Shown one piece after another: positions 24,601 to 39,600 of a stretch of 64,000 nt of DNA. Under the pieces are notes generated by a model that saw nothing but the letters and a program-made list of their open reading frames with translations, made no database searches and was not told where the DNA came from. The translations under genes were made by a program, and so were the position numbers. The DNA is from Crossaster papposus (taxonomy: Eukaryota > Echinodermata > Asteroidea > Velatida > Solasteridae), in NCBI GenBank assembly GCA_037893245.1, contig JBAIAA010000074.1, positions 3,224,001 to 3,288,000 of the forward strand, read 5' to 3'. Every line of letters begins with the position of its first letter. The stretch's first letter is position 1.

Positions 24601-27600
24601 ATAATACCTTTGCGAAATGCTGACTGTTCAATTACAAGTGAATTGTTATACCGAGACAGCATTGGGTTTTAAATGTAAAATAACATTTAATGACGAAATC
24701 CAACACTGATATTTCTGTATCAGCTTACTTTGTTTTAATCAAATCTCTTTTGTCTTTGATATTTTTTATCTGTCTGAACTTAACACTAAGCTGAGTAAAA
24801 TGAATCCGTTTTTCATTATGAGATGACAGACTTGTTCAAGCCCGCACCATATGCGAACGTTATCCAACCAGGGTCATTAATCATTCTGACACTGAGCAAA
24901 AAAGCCTTCTCGTACCCCATTAGGCGCAACATTTATGTTATCAAAGCCCGCAGAACGTATGGAAGAAATCCCATTGAAAAAAACATCGTTCAGAAGAAAA
25001 ACATTTGAGAAAACACGGCTTGAGTTTAGACAACATAAAGGTAGTTCTCCTAAACACATTCAGGCATTCCTTCCAAGGACCCCAAAAATACCACCAGCTT
25101 ACACAACATCTGTCCAGGTAGGACACTGTTCGATAAAACACCCCACGTGTTGGAATTTCGAACTCGTAGGGACAGGATACAATTGCTGCTGACATTTTGA
25201 TCGCCGTTTTTTATTTTAAGCCAAATGCCGTAATGATCCTTGTGATTGAGGTTTTCTTGCTGAAAAACTCCTTCAATTCGGGCGATTCACAATGCAGTGC
25301 GCCATCAAGCGTTTGACTCAAAAGAGCCACTTTTAAACTTTACGGTCGACTTCTTCTGTATATCATACTGTAGTGAAATATCTATTCTTTATTGTTCACG
25401 CGAGGTTTAACACAAACGAAAATGTATCCGGAAGCGTCGTTGATTAAAACATTGTTATTTGTTATAAAGACTGATGAGTTCATGCAAAATGAATACCGTT
25501 TTTCAAACTGATGCCGACCTTTTCCCATGATGCACTGCGGGTATAGCAGGATTTGCGCCTCCAACGGCAGCTTCTAGGTATTGTGAATCGCTCGAATTGC
25601 CTGCATATTTTCGGGCTAAGGGACAAAATTAAACTTCACAAGGTGTTTAGATTGACTCACTGTTTTTTTCTCGCGTAATTTTGTTGAGTTAACATTTAGA
25701 TGAGAATTCAAGCGAGACTTGAGGCGAATTCAAACCAGTTTTAACCTAAATATAATCCGATGTAAAATTTAAACAATTCGTTGTTCTCTCTTCAAACAAA
25801 TATGTTTAAACTAACAATGCATTTCAACGTGTGAGTATTATTGATACGGGCCTAATACTCAATATTAATTGTATTGGTACCTGCAGCTTTTTGCTATATA
25901 CTTTTGTAGGATGCGATCTACATGATTAGACCTAAAACGGCTGATATTGTATATTTTGCTGTCTATGGCTAATGTCGCAGATAGATATTCTTCTGCAATG
26001 TTTGAATTCTTTGAAGTCTTTTCTCAAGTTTAGGAATCATATTTTTACCTTTTTCTACTTCGTCAAATCGTCCTCAAAATAAAAGAAAATTGATTTGTTT
26101 GCTGCTAAAGTTGACAGTCTCATCCGAACCACAGCAGTTAAAATCGAACTGGGCAACGCTATGTAACACCTGGCGATGAATCCGGTCATAATCTTTGCTT
26201 TTGAGAGCCGGGATTTTAGTCACAACACAAACCATTGTGGTTGGTTGGGACAGGATTAGCAAGCTGTAGGTTCTGAATGAACAATCGAACGACGTGACAC
26301 CTAAAATCACCTGGCCATGGTTGGGATTGATTTGTAAGATAACAAACCATTCATTTGTGTGTACCATTGGTGTTATCCGTCTGTTATAACCATAACAAGC
26401 TTACTTGAGATATTAATAACTCTAAACTTCTTGTAAAAATATTCCTTGGAATGCTGTCATTTTGAAGAAAATAATAACAGAATTAAAACAACAATCCATA
26501 ATAAGTTGGTTCAAAATTGAACTCTCCAAGTCAGAGAGAGTATTATTTTCTCGGAATATACAGCATTCATAGAGCAATATTTTCGCTAGGTTAGTTGTCA
26601 AGCATCATTCTTTAGATTTTGAAAACGTTTGCTGTTTACAACTGACAATTTACAACTGACAAAATGGTATACTATAATTTTAAGTAAAGAAAAGTACGAA
26701 GGAGAAAATCGAAGTGCGTAAAGCTACATGAATTTAAACATTACTGACATCGACAAAATTAAAAATTTGATAATATCCATTCTAGTTACAACATTTTGAA
26801 TGCAACCTGCTTAATTTAATTTTGCCTCGCGCGCAGAAAACTGGGTCACTATAAGGAGGAGAAAAAAACCGATACCGGTGAAAATGAAAAATAGAAGACA
26901 AGCCAGAAAAAAGCGCGGGAATGAAAGACGTAGCAGACGGCAACAACAAGTTAACTATCATACTCGCCCGAGGACAAAACTACATGAAGCAGCTTAATAT
27001 CATTCTGAAATTGGCTCGTTCATTGTATCGGAGCGCGTGCGATCTTTGGCCAAGCGCCTAACGGGTACAAAGGGTAAAGAAAGAAAATAATAAATGAAAA
27101 ACCGGGATGAAAGATTATCGTTCTCTCAACAGACCTGAAGAAAGAAACTCTCCGATGCAGCAAAGTAGGCTAATAGATACCCCAAGTCCAACCCTAGGCC
27201 TGGTGTAGAGGTTCGTACTAATTGAAAAAAAATGAATATGATTGGGATTGAGGGCTTACTGATATTGTGTTTTCGTTTAGGTACGGGCCTTTTCGAATCC
27301 CTGGCTTCGTCTTTGTCTTAGGTTTAAGACGATATTAGGTTCCCAACTTCAGCCCGGCATTTCGTTGCTTTTATTTCTACATGTAGTTTGTTTCTCAGTG
27401 ATTCGGAAGTCGGTGGCGAAGCCAAAGCGGAAGACGAAGCAAAGGTTAAAAAAAACCTATGAAATAAGGAACGCACATCACATCCCAGTTGTTGCATACC
27501 GTAGGCCAAGTTTGAACGAAGTTGGGGCTAAGTTCAACTCTTGGTGGCAGCAAACACTGTGGTCCTCGCTGCGCGAGTACAGTGTAGTGCACGTTGGGCG

Positions 27601-30600
27601 CACACGAGGTTTATTTTTAATAATGCAATAATATGCTACCAGAAACAGTGTACCGATATCTGCATAGGCTCTCGTGTATTTCTCTAATTCGCATTGCACT
27701 ATTACCAGAACGTTTAATACGTCACAGATAAAGCCGAGCGAAGATTGTTGTATTAAAGATGAACGCTTAGATATCGTGTAAGTGCCTATAACGTACTCGC
27801 CAAAATGCTTTGTCGTTTCCTTGGTTTACCCTCATCTGACAAAAACCTCGTGTTGTTGTCACGCATTAGGAATCATCACCGACATTATGGTTTTTTTCTC
27901 TCTCCAAGATTAATGCCTCGTCTGAGGTGATCAATCAAGATTTCTCACGGTACCGGCCCGGCGCCAATATGAAGAGAACCATAAAAAGGCGGCGGGGTTA
28001 TAAATTGCGCGCGGACGGGTTGAGAGGGTTGAGAGGGTTTGTTGAAATGGCTAAAATGCTTGCTCGGTCTCGCAGGAATATCTTCGATCTCGCAGGAATA
28101 TCCTCGATCTTCTATAAACACTAACGTGAAGTCACTAATAGCCCCGCAGAACAAACTCAACATATCTCTGTCAAGGTTGTCCTGATTATTTTGGTCCATG
28201 CGGATCAGTTTAAGTCCGCAGAATTTGCAAGCTTTTCTGTTGGTTCATTTTGTTTAATAATATACCTAGAACTATTAATACAAATGAATTAGGGAGGCCG
28301 AATATTTCGATCTTAACAAGATCTTTTGCAGAGTCAAACATGACAGCGATACAAGAAACAAACACGAGGAGGTCACACAAACGTGTAGAGTTTAAGAAGA
28401 GAAACACAAAGGGAGGGGGGGGGGGGGGGTTGGGGGGGGGGGGGGGGGGATTAAGGAGTGAAGTGGAATGACTAACAAATGAAGGATTAAACCAAAATAT
28501 GTTATAGGATCAAAGACGATGGGATTTCAACGGAATAAGGAGTTAGACCAAAGTGGGGATTAAACAAAGAAGAGATTAAACCAAGAGGGAATAAAAGGAG
28601 ACAGACCAGGGTGAGATTAAAGGACGAAAAAGTGTTTTTCATTATATAATATTCGATGGCAGTATATATATCATTGTACAGCCTTTTTGAGTAGACGAGC
28701 TATACCGACTTCGACCCCCCCCCCCCCTCCCCCAATAATGCAAAATCACCCTCTTTTCCAGTGCTCCGACTCACCAGCGAGAACATCTCTTCTTCCTCTA
28801 TAAGGCTTGCAATCTCGTACCATCCAAAGTACTCCATGAAGGCCGCCTTGGCTGCATTGTGGGACGAATCGGGGGCCACCGTCCTAAAGAAAGTCGGGTA
28901 TAACTCCCGATTGGTGAGCGTAACCGACGTTGCGCCATAGGACACCTGTGAAACATAGAACAGGGACCATTCTGTTAAAAAGAACCCTGGTACAAAGCTT
29001 TCAACGTAGAGCCACAAGACAGCACACAAAAGTATAGTTTGACCATGGAGGTGTTTGACGATAATATTTTGTATCTCCGTTATTAATTACTGTTAGTATG
29101 ACCTAACGAATTCAATAAAACAAATCTTCTAATCAACTTCAACATTTTAGATATGACTAAATCTTAAACAACCCCTTGTTAAAGGTAGGATACACCATTT
29201 GCAGATATCGAAAATATTTACTACCGAATTATTAGGAAATATCTTACTTATCTGAAATTAAATAATGATTCTAGGCATCCAGCAAATGATTGCGTTAGAT
29301 ATCCTGTAATTATTCTGAAAACTAGAATTTTATTTAAAAAAATCGCGATTGCCGGACGGCGATCGCAAAAAACACAAAAAAACCAGACTAACTGCTCGAC
29401 TAACTGCTCGACGCCGGTTGAAAATAAACGCTGCTTTCGTGCTTTTCTTAGCATCCATGATTGTAAAACTTCCAACAGTTCAGTTAAACGATATTTACTA
29501 TAAAATACAATCCCCGAATCCACCCATTCATGATAATTCAAGCGATTATACCAATGGTGTATCCTACCTTTAACATTGCAATACTATCGTTAAAGGAAAC
29601 ATGTAATAAGGTTTTTTTTTGCTTAAATCAATAAAGTATCATATTGACAACAACATTATGTGTGAGGTTGTGTTTATTTTCTGTGATAAATGGGAGAAAA
29701 TAATTTTTGAAAATATTTAGTCATACCACTCCGCCCCTCAAAGGGAAGCCTCATTAACATAAAACTTCGCGTGGGGTATGACAAAAATCGAGGCAGAGAA
29801 TTGCCTCGCTGCGGGGGTGCGCTACCCGGGCCTGGCTTGCATTATGCGCGCATTGCATGCAACAAGTCTTTGTCTACGAGTTTACCATGCCGGTTTTTTA
29901 TTCTAAATCAGGGTAAAAATACAACTGTTTTCAGTCATGCCGACTAGATGTGTAGCTGCTGGGTGTAGCAAAACTACCAAGGATAGAGTAAGCCTTCATT
30001 TGTTTCCGGCTGATCCTAAATATCGGAGGATTTGGACAGCCAAAGTAAAGCTTACCAGAGCGAAGTGGTCCCGCTGGGCCTAGTGATTTTTCGGCCCGAT
30101 CTGCAGCGACCATTTTGAGCGGTCGTGCTTCGACACTGGTCTGTACAGCAACTTTGGCATGCCCTTAAAAAACATGCTGAAGTCAGATGCTGTCCTAACG
30201 ATATTCCAATCGGACGAATCTGTACTGTTTTCGTCAGATTCACTAAAAACTTTCTAATGATTGTAAATTTATATCTGTTTTTCTTTGTGTGCCCTGCGAA
30301 ATAATAAATGAAATGAAAATAATAAATGAAATCGTCCATGTTTAGTCCGCGCCGATTACTGTACATGTACATGTACTTTGTACGGTATCCTTTGCTTTGG
30401 ACAGCGTGCGTGTGGGTGATCGCGTTTACATGTACATGTATACATGTGTGCACAAGGCGTACGGGATTCGTTCACTCTCGTACACACAACAATGTGTGCG
30501 TACGTGGCCACGCGAACCCGTCTCGTACCTAGACGTCGCGTACCGACTATCGATAATTTGTCCGGGCCTGACTCGATTTACGTCACTCATTTTGAGTGGC

Positions 30601-33600
30601 CGCGAAATTTAAAAAGCGGGGGTCAATTTCTGGACGGCAAATTACCACACTAAACGTACACTAGAACCAGTTTTGCTTTTTATTCACATTTGATACACAT
30701 AAATCTATTGATTTAAAACAAAAAATGCGTAATGAAGATGTTAGACTACATGTTTCCTTTAATGTTATAAAATGCACACTGCGCACGACATGATACAACT
30801 TTTTTGCTTACTTGCTGCAGCATAGCTTGCAGCCAGGCCCGCGCCTATAGGCCTTTTCGAAACCGTTGCTTCGTCTTCGTCTTTGGCTCAAGGCGATTTT
30901 TGACTCCCAACTGCAAGATCTCCAGCCACATTCTGACGCCTGTTGTGCTTCAGAAACATTCACTCGATTGATGTGAACCCAAAAGACTATTTCAATTTTC
31001 TTCCATTTCTATTTGCTTCTCAGTATTTCGGAATTCGGAGGCGAAGCAAAAGCCAAAGACGAAGCAACGGTTTCGAAAAGGCCCTATGTAACGATCTCCA
31101 AGGACATTCCACTATAATGTACATTTATATATTGCGCGTGGATGTACAATTACCAGATTGATGTTGTTTGGTAAGACGCGGGGTGCGTGTTACGGAAACC
31201 AGTTTCCACCAGCGGGACACTGCTAGCTGAGCGCAATTCGTACCCTAGCTTCCTCGCGCACACAAATGTAATATATCATCGGTCATTGTGCATTTTCATC
31301 ATTTGAAGCAAAAGTTCTATACAAAAAAAAATGAAGAATGGTGCTTGACAACTAGCCTGACAAGTATTATATTGTTTATTCCGAGAAAACAATATTTTAG
31401 GATTCCGATTTTGAACCAACTACTAATGGAAACGTTCAAAAATGCGTCTCTAATCTAAAACGCATTTTTGTTGCTTCTTTTATTATTTTCTTAAAAATGA
31501 CAGCATGCCAGATGGAATAATTTTACGAGGAATTTAGAGTCATTAATTATTTTTAAAGGCTTTTGAACATTAATGTAATTGCAAAATAAGATATACCTTT
31601 GAAGACAGCAATGTATTAGAATGCGCGAAATACAAAACGATCATAAAGAGGATTACCTGCCATCTTGGAAAACTATATAAAAGCGACTTTTTGTGTGTAA
31701 CATAGGCCCTACACTTATTGTTTCTGGGATGAACTGTTTGGTCTCATTTTTCACCATATTTTTGTAATTTTGACTGCGGCCATACTCCTTTGATAGTGAA
31801 TTTTGAGTATTTTCTTGTTTTGAAAAAATATGGAAGCTTGCAAGCATGTGTTGATATCGCGTGTATCAAACATGTGACAGGCAAACAAATGTTACATTGA
31901 AAAAGCAATCAGATCTGAGGACAGAGACAACGGTATCTGTTCATAACTTGGATGCGATAAGACATTTTTGCCGGCAGATTACCCGCAAAATGGGCACCAG
32001 CGGAACGTCTGATGCCATGAGTCCAAACTATTTGAGCGCATGGAGAGCTCCTCGCCGGGAAATTGTCTCCTTCAACCGTGTAGTGCGGTCGGTTGGCCAT
32101 GGATCGTTGGGAACGATCAGCACTAAAGGCAGTGAATGAATTCGAGATCCAAACTAAACAGGGTTTGACAAGGACAACATGTGGCATGTTATACAAGAAA
32201 TATACACCAGACCATGAACCAAATAGAATCGTCTGAAAGAAATGGTAGACACTCTGACGCGGGTTCTTTCCACGCAGACGAAATAATCACTGAGCATTAA
32301 TGTTTGATTTACCCACTAATCAAATTGGTTTGTTTGTCCTTTGTTTTTAGTCTTAGCCTGTAGCTGCGTGACGCCTAAAAGTTCAACGCATGTTGCGTCC
32401 AGGTGCCAGACAAGTAAAAGACAAATCTGGTATTTCTTAATGTCGTTATTCACGCCATGCTTCGACCAATCTCGTGACTTCACGAAGCAACTTACCATGA
32501 CGAGATTCCAGTAGGGAACGATCTGCGCGATGTGTTTGGATACATCCGAGCACTGGCTGCCCAGCAGCATAGTCATCGGGGGCTTGCGATAGAGTTGGTC
32601 AAAGAGGGCGTCTGCGGCTATCCCAGGATGACACTGACAAAGACAAAAAGGCAACTAAGTTAAATATAATTGGCTACGCCGGTTTGACAGTAAACACAAG
32701 TCTACTCTATTAAAAGTGGTGTCAGCCGAGTAAAAGCCGTAGCCATACAGGTCAATTCGGATCGTTCAATCTCGGCCATCGAGTCTCGTTTAATAATCGC
32801 CAGTATCGCCTGCAGCGCGGATCCCAAGTCTTCAACATTCATCAACAATTGGGCTCAGTGCTACAAGCCCCCACTTTAACAATTAAGGGAAATATCCGCC
32901 GGGTCTATACAGAAACAAGAAACGTAAAATGGTCAACTATCCCAACCGATAAATGAGAGAAAATAGGCAAAACGAAACCTGGTCATTTCTGCCGCACCTC
33001 ATTAACTCAAATTATACACGTATCTTGATTGAGGTGGTGAAGTTGTTCTTGGTATTACTCGTGTGAGTGAGCAGTGGCTCTATTTTGCGCAGATGAGCGA
33101 CCGCTGGGATTAGTAGCTTCTTGGTCCCTTGGCCTGACTCGCTTTGGCAACTCCCCCGGCGGCTGATCAAGGCAGCAGAGCGGTTAATGGGTAAATGGGA
33201 ACCGGCTAATGTGCTGTTGGTCTCGGCTGGATACCTGTCCTTGCCTTGCCTGGTATGGTTATCGCTGGAGCGTGTATAGTATATCTGTGCCGCACAGCGA
33301 GTGAGGTATGTTGTGGCGTAGAGCTATGTGAAATCTACTGAAGATAGCAACAACATGCGTTGTCTTGTTACGGAACGAGGTCGGGTCATCTTTCGTTTAC
33401 CAACGCATACAAATATAATGATCGAGGCGTAATGTCAACGAGTTATCTTAATAACCTTGCCAATTACACATAGTTCATGTTAAAAGAATTATATAATTGA
33501 GATACATTGTTGTCAACACACTATCTCGTTTGCTTATTCGTTTACACGTACATGTATTTTTTAGTTTGTATTTATATCTCATTGATCTGCTTGTCTGTAC

Positions 33601-36600
33601 GTGTGTGTCTGTCTGTCTGTCTATATGTACTTGTTATTTTGCTCTGGCCGTCTTTGCCTGTCCGTACCTGTCTGTGTCGATCTAACTGTGCTTGTCTTTT
33701 TTTATTTTTGTTTTTGGTGTCCGTCTGTTCGTGCCAGTATGTGTCCTTTCTTTGTCTTAGTCTGTGTCCTTTGTTTGTCTCTCTGGTTGTCTTTTAGTGA
33801 TTTAGTCGCGCATACGGAGAGCTACTTGATAGTGATTAAGTTCACTTTTTAGCAATCCTGCAGGGGCGTGCAGTCTCCTCGTTGTATTTTGTCTTGTCTT
33901 GGTCCTGAATTGAATGAAAATATATATTACATGTACATGTAGTAACTTGTTTACTTACTTTATATCTTGTAACTGTTAAAAATGAATATTCTTAACTTTC
34001 TAATGATTGTAAATTTATATCTGTTTTTCTTTTTGTGCCCTGCGAATTAATAAATGAAAAAAATGAAAATGAAAATACACGTTTGTAAGATTAAAACCAG
34101 GAAATGTAATATGTAACTATTTGAAACCTAAAGTTTTTAAACTGATTATAGTAAAAATATATTAGTAATATATCAGGTATGTTTTCTGCTGTATGTAGGT
34201 CTGTCCACGAGCCACCAATGGAAATGATTACGCGGTGTATCATGGCTTAATGTTTATCAATTATGCTCTAGCTCAGGGTAGGTAATTCATTTATACCCTA
34301 CAATGTAATCCACGCGTTTTCTAAATGTAATTACGCATTCATCATGTGCCAAAGCACACCAACAAACAAACAGCTAATCTTACCCGACTGTTCCCGCCAC
34401 CCCCCCCCCCCCCCCTCCCTCTCTTGTTCGCGTTTAGATGACCCAAATTGAAGAGAGTATAACCAGAAATGACCGTATGTAATTTATCTAGGTCTGGGCT
34501 ATTAAAACTGCAGGAATATTTATCACAGACTTCACGACATATTATATTCGTTGGAATTCCGGTTCTGATGCCAACACTTGTAATGTCTTCATGGAAATCC
34601 TGGCATTCCACAGTCTATACGACCCGGAGGCTATTTTCATTTTGATCCGGCCAGTTCATCAATGTCAGTGGACCCTAAATACTTGGACGAATATTGATGG
34701 CGATGTTTGGACGAACCAACTGATCTTTGTGTTGTTGTGGTCGGACCGATGACTGACTGGTCTTTGCATTATATCAGTGATTATGAATAACGACGTTCTA
34801 AAAGCCAAGTGGTATTCCGGTACTTACATACCATTATTTAATAGAATACATAAAGGATAACTAATGTCTAAATCTGAGGTGAAAGGTGAGGAAAGATGAG
34901 AAAGTATACCACTCCTCACAATTAAACTCCAATAGAACGCGTTTTAGGGGCAAAATGTTCGGCCGCAAAGACTAATTTCACAGCGCAGAACTATATACTT
35001 CCATATTTTCAGAGAGGCTGTTTAACGTTGTAACTCTCATTTAATACAGTGTTAAAAGACAACACATTTGGGATATTGACAATAAGAACCCCGTAATAAT
35101 TATGCCTTCGTGGCAAGATCAGGAATTTCGTATGAAACATGAATAAAGAACCGTGCATGTGACTTAAAGTAGGGATGTTATTAGCGAATGTTTTTGTGAA
35201 ATATAACAAAGTACATGAATATTATTGAGTCACATGATCATCACCTAACTAAGAAATAGACATTGGTAAAAAGAAAAGAAAACATACAGCGAGTAATACA
35301 GGGAGGGATCGTATTCTTACATCGCAGAAGAATATAGCAGAACCGTCTCCATCCCTCATGTCAGAGATATACTTATCAACCAAGGCTTACCTAATCCAAT
35401 CTGATTACATCTCTTAAATCGGCTCGTATAATGACATGTATCCTTATGGGTATCGCATTGTAATGTTCGTAACGAGGACAAGGATCTCCGTTGAGATGAC
35501 AGCATGGAACATATTTCTGACGTGCATACCATTGGAAAGCCATTATGACTTTCGGCTGATTCTCTCAGAGTTCCTTTTAGCGGCCAAAAATAAATAAAAT
35601 TACCACCTTTCCTGCCATAAATGTGTCAAGGTCAAGGACATATAGGCCTATACTTAATAAATATAATTTATTATTCACAATCGATCGCCAAGGGATGAAT
35701 TCCGCACTACTGACAGGGAGATATGTCATGCAATTTGAATGGCTCGTAGTTCCTAGTCTAATATTTGATATCATATCCCCCAAAACGTACTTTTCCAGTG
35801 TATAGCTCACATTGACCTCGTGATCATCTTTAGCCAATCATATTTCCACAACATGACTGCCAGGTATATTTGGTTACATGGAAAAGTTAAATTGCCCACA
35901 ATACTGTGCGGTGCTTAGCGCTTTATCACCAATGGTATCAAAGCGCTTCACATTATTACCCCGGTCATTGGGCCCACGAAACATTCCAAATACCATCTCA
36001 GCTTCTTGGGGAGTATACAGCCCGATGCTGCCATATGCGCTAAGCAGCTAAATCAACCACAATAACCATCTATGCCCTCACAGGCTAGGTACCCATGTCC
36101 TCCTGGGTGGAGAGAAGCAATGAGTGATAAAGTGCCTTGCCCAAGGGCACAGCACCATAGTCCCAGGCCGGACTTGAACCCACAACCTGTAGCTTTACCT
36201 ACAGATTACAAATTCAATGCTCCAGACCACGAGGCAACGGCACTCGATACAATCTATTACTGTTCAATGAAACTTTACCTAAAATCACTAATGATGTCCT
36301 TGGACAAATTTGGATGTGAGAACCACTCGTGAATGTTTTATACCAAGAGGCTACATAGGCGCACATTTTTCTCAAGCTCAAAAACCAATACTTCACAGAC
36401 CCTCAAGTTTAACAGTATACATTGTAATTCAAAGCAGTTCGAATTGTTCTTATTCAGAAAAGAAATAGAGCAAGACCATACCGTACCCAATAACGTGTTA
36501 ACATAATCACCGGCCAGTTATCTGTTATGACAACCTTGACTTCTTACCATCTCCAGCTGTTCGCAGCATACCGTGGCATTCACTCAATCCTCCCTCGGAA

Positions 36601-39600
36601 TGATGGGTAGTGATTGATGGAAATGGGTACAGATGGCTGGGTTATTAACCACACACTGCGCAAATAATGACCCTGTCCCGTGTAATAGTTTCGTAATGCA
36701 ATAAAATAAAACCGAGCGATCAATAAGTACTGTCACCACTTATTAAAAAACATTATCGCTTGATGAAGCATGTCAGTATGGGGAATATGTCCATTGTCGT
36801 AAAGGAGGCATCTTATTAGTTGGAGTTCGACATTATCGCTTCGCGAAAAAAACACAATTAACATAGAAATAACTGCTCGACGCCGGTTGAAAACAAACGC
36901 TGTTTTTCATGTTTTTCTCGGCATCCATAATTGTAAAACTCCGGACAGATCAGTTGAACAGTATTTACTATAAAATACAACCCCCCAAATCCACCCATTC
37001 GTGATAATTCAAGCAATTACCAATGGTGTATGCTACTTTTAACCAAAGCAGTTTGTAACGAGTCCAAATATAGTTTGATCAAAGATTTACTATTCATCTC
37101 AGAATTAAAATGCGCTAGTTAAACAAAACCTGATTTTGTTTGTAATAATATTTGGAATCAAGGTTTACTCCAGTTTGACCATTTTATGTTTTCAGTTCTC
37201 GAAGGAAAAAAAACTACACATGCGATCTTGTTTCATAATAAATAGTAGATGTCATTTGTCGTTTGCTTTTGTAAGCGTCTTCTAAGCTGTTGGCCACTTT
37301 GGCAAACATACTGAATGACCAAACAATTGAGATAGATTCCGGCCAGTGACGTGCGAAAGTCAAGTGCGCCGTGACCAGGACCGGTGTAAACACAGAAACG
37401 CTTGGCCGGTGACTCGGTATTCCGCCAAGATGTTTGGACAGCAAGGCGATCGTCTCTCTCGTTAAAAGAAAGCGGCCATCCGCTCTCTATCACTCATTTA
37501 TGTGGCATTAATCAAATGCCCCGTCTAGCGTTACGACCCCCCACCCCGAGAAACAGACTTGGTCTCGATATTCATCCTGAATTGAAAGCGGAAACGGTCA
37601 CTCGGGACGGAGGTCGGAAGCAAGTTGGACTTTTGTTTTGGGACCAATATCTAAATTCACAAATTAATTTGGCAACGACTAAAAATTAGGTTGTGGTCAT
37701 TCGTGCGCTGTTTTTTTTTCTTCTTTTAAGCGAATCTTAAAAATGAAGAGTATAAACGACCGATGAATTAGTACGCGTCTGGAGAATGAACGAAGAAAGT
37801 AAGTTTATGGCATAAAGGATGAGGACAGAAAAGAATAGTTCATTCTAGGCATCTATTGATATCAAGGTAGGGCCTATAATACTTGAGAAAACAAATGTCA
37901 ACACGTCAAAATGTAATTTGAGGTGAAGCAGATTTTGTTCAATTCAAATGGTTCCAACGTATAGGGCTCGTTCACACATATTGTATTCGCACATTTTTTG
38001 GAATACATTTGGCGCGTCTCGCTTTCCCGCCTTTTTCAAGGGTGTCCCTTGGCAACGTCTGGCTAGTAATTTTCCGCGCCAGTGCATTGTGATTACAGGG
38101 GTGAGGGAATTAGTCAAGTAGCGGGAACGTCATTCTTTCGATAACATCTCCCAATTTTAATCTCCTATACTTCAGTGGGAATGTTATAACCGTATAGTAT
38201 AACACAGAATAGAACCGAACTAATTACATATAATAATAACGAATAGTTCACATTTCAATCGGTAGTTTTATTTTTTTTAAATCGAAGAATGAGTACATTT
38301 TTCTATACGCTATTTGTTTTATTATGGTACGCCATGCAACATCAATATATTCCCGTTCGGAATATGTTTGCTAATAAGGCAAAGCACGGCATAAAACGAT
38401 AAATCTAATTTCAAGCCCAAGTCTCGAGATTATATATTAACACAATAAATAAATAAATAAATAAATGTTTCAAATGTTAGGCACGGACCATTTTGATCAT
38501 CCATCATATTAAAACTTGTGAAAACGTGGTTGACATTTAAAAACCACAATGCTTAATTGCGACAATAAGGGCATGTGTAGAACGTCCTCCTACGTGGAAT
38601 TTAAAACCTCAATTTTAATTTTCGATGATTTATTATACCCGGTTGTTACTGATTTATTTTCGATCGTAGATTTTTTGGTGGGTGTTTTTGTAACAATCAA
38701 TTATCGGTTACGTGAACAACAAGGCAGTATAGTTCGTCCAGTGCTCTGTTAAATACCCAGTGATATGAAATGCCGTTTACAGCAATTTTAATTGTGTCGA
38801 AAATTGTTTCTATTTTTTTTTTTACAAATTATTTTGACTTTAAAAGCTCTCTTCTGTTTTAATGTTATAATTGAGATTTTTGCCTTTCAGTAAGCCACTT
38901 CGGTATCTCGATGGTGTATCCGAGTCTAGGTCAAAGGTTATTCGGGATAACCGCTGACGTGTAATTAACGCCGTGCGCCCGTCCCCTTGCGCGTTTATAC
39001 GCGTTCGATGAGCGTTAGGTTGCCCCAAATGACCCGTGACCCGGATTGTGCGCATGCGCAGTTAAAATGGCGGCTAATGTAAACATTTTTGGGTAACATT
39101 TTCTTCCGATGAAGAAAATCGTCGCGTCAACAAACAATGAATCCCAAAGGAACGATCGTATCTATTCATGTGAAAAAAATCGTAGAAAAATAAGTTTAAT
39201 CACCTTGTAGTGTGTACCAGATTTCCTTGTTTGCAATAATTCCGAGGAAAAAAATCTGTATAAATCCTGAAGGACCACCCACCACGCACGCCCCCGCAAA
39301 ACCGCAGTAAGAAAATAATCAAGCTCGCAAGAACGACTCTTAGATCACCGAACCATGACAAGACGTGACTGTGACAACTGCTAGGCTCTCTAGAGAGACA
39401 ACAAATAGATGCGTTCCCATTCGTGTACTGTTATCAGTTCTTGGAATAGTGAAAATAAACCCATCCCGATTACAGAGGGTTCAGGATAGTAAAATAAACA
39501 ATTGTATCAATTTTGGTCATTTTCTTCAGAATAGTAACAATACCTCAGTTTTACTCGCTATACCTATACAGTGAACACGATTGGAATGTTTGTCATTCCC

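Larger units (their letters stand above)
24131..28774 (-). other. Intron 3 of the receptor gene; mostly no feature seen
   Basis: A/T-rich with short frames only, apart from a TIR element near 27283-27462, a diverged MITE near 26395-26688 and a poly-G region at 28411-28450. A 69-codon + strand frame at 24349-24558 has no recognisable domain. Confidence 0.6.
29594..30758 (+). mobile_element. Kolobok-type DNA transposon relic
   Basis: TTAA at 29590-29593 and 30759-30762 with inverted ends AGGAAACATGTA and TACATGTTTCCT. It carries a broken THAP-domain frame. TTAA duplication plus a THAP-domain transposase is the known hallmark of the Kolobok superfamily. No catalytic domain remains; a retroelement-tail sequence (30249-30330) follows the THAP region. 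Confidence 0.75.

Noticed and set aside
31909-32196. 95-codon - strand frame near receptor exon 2
   Set aside because: No matching splice sites and no similarity to the receptor; exons 2 and 3 join directly.
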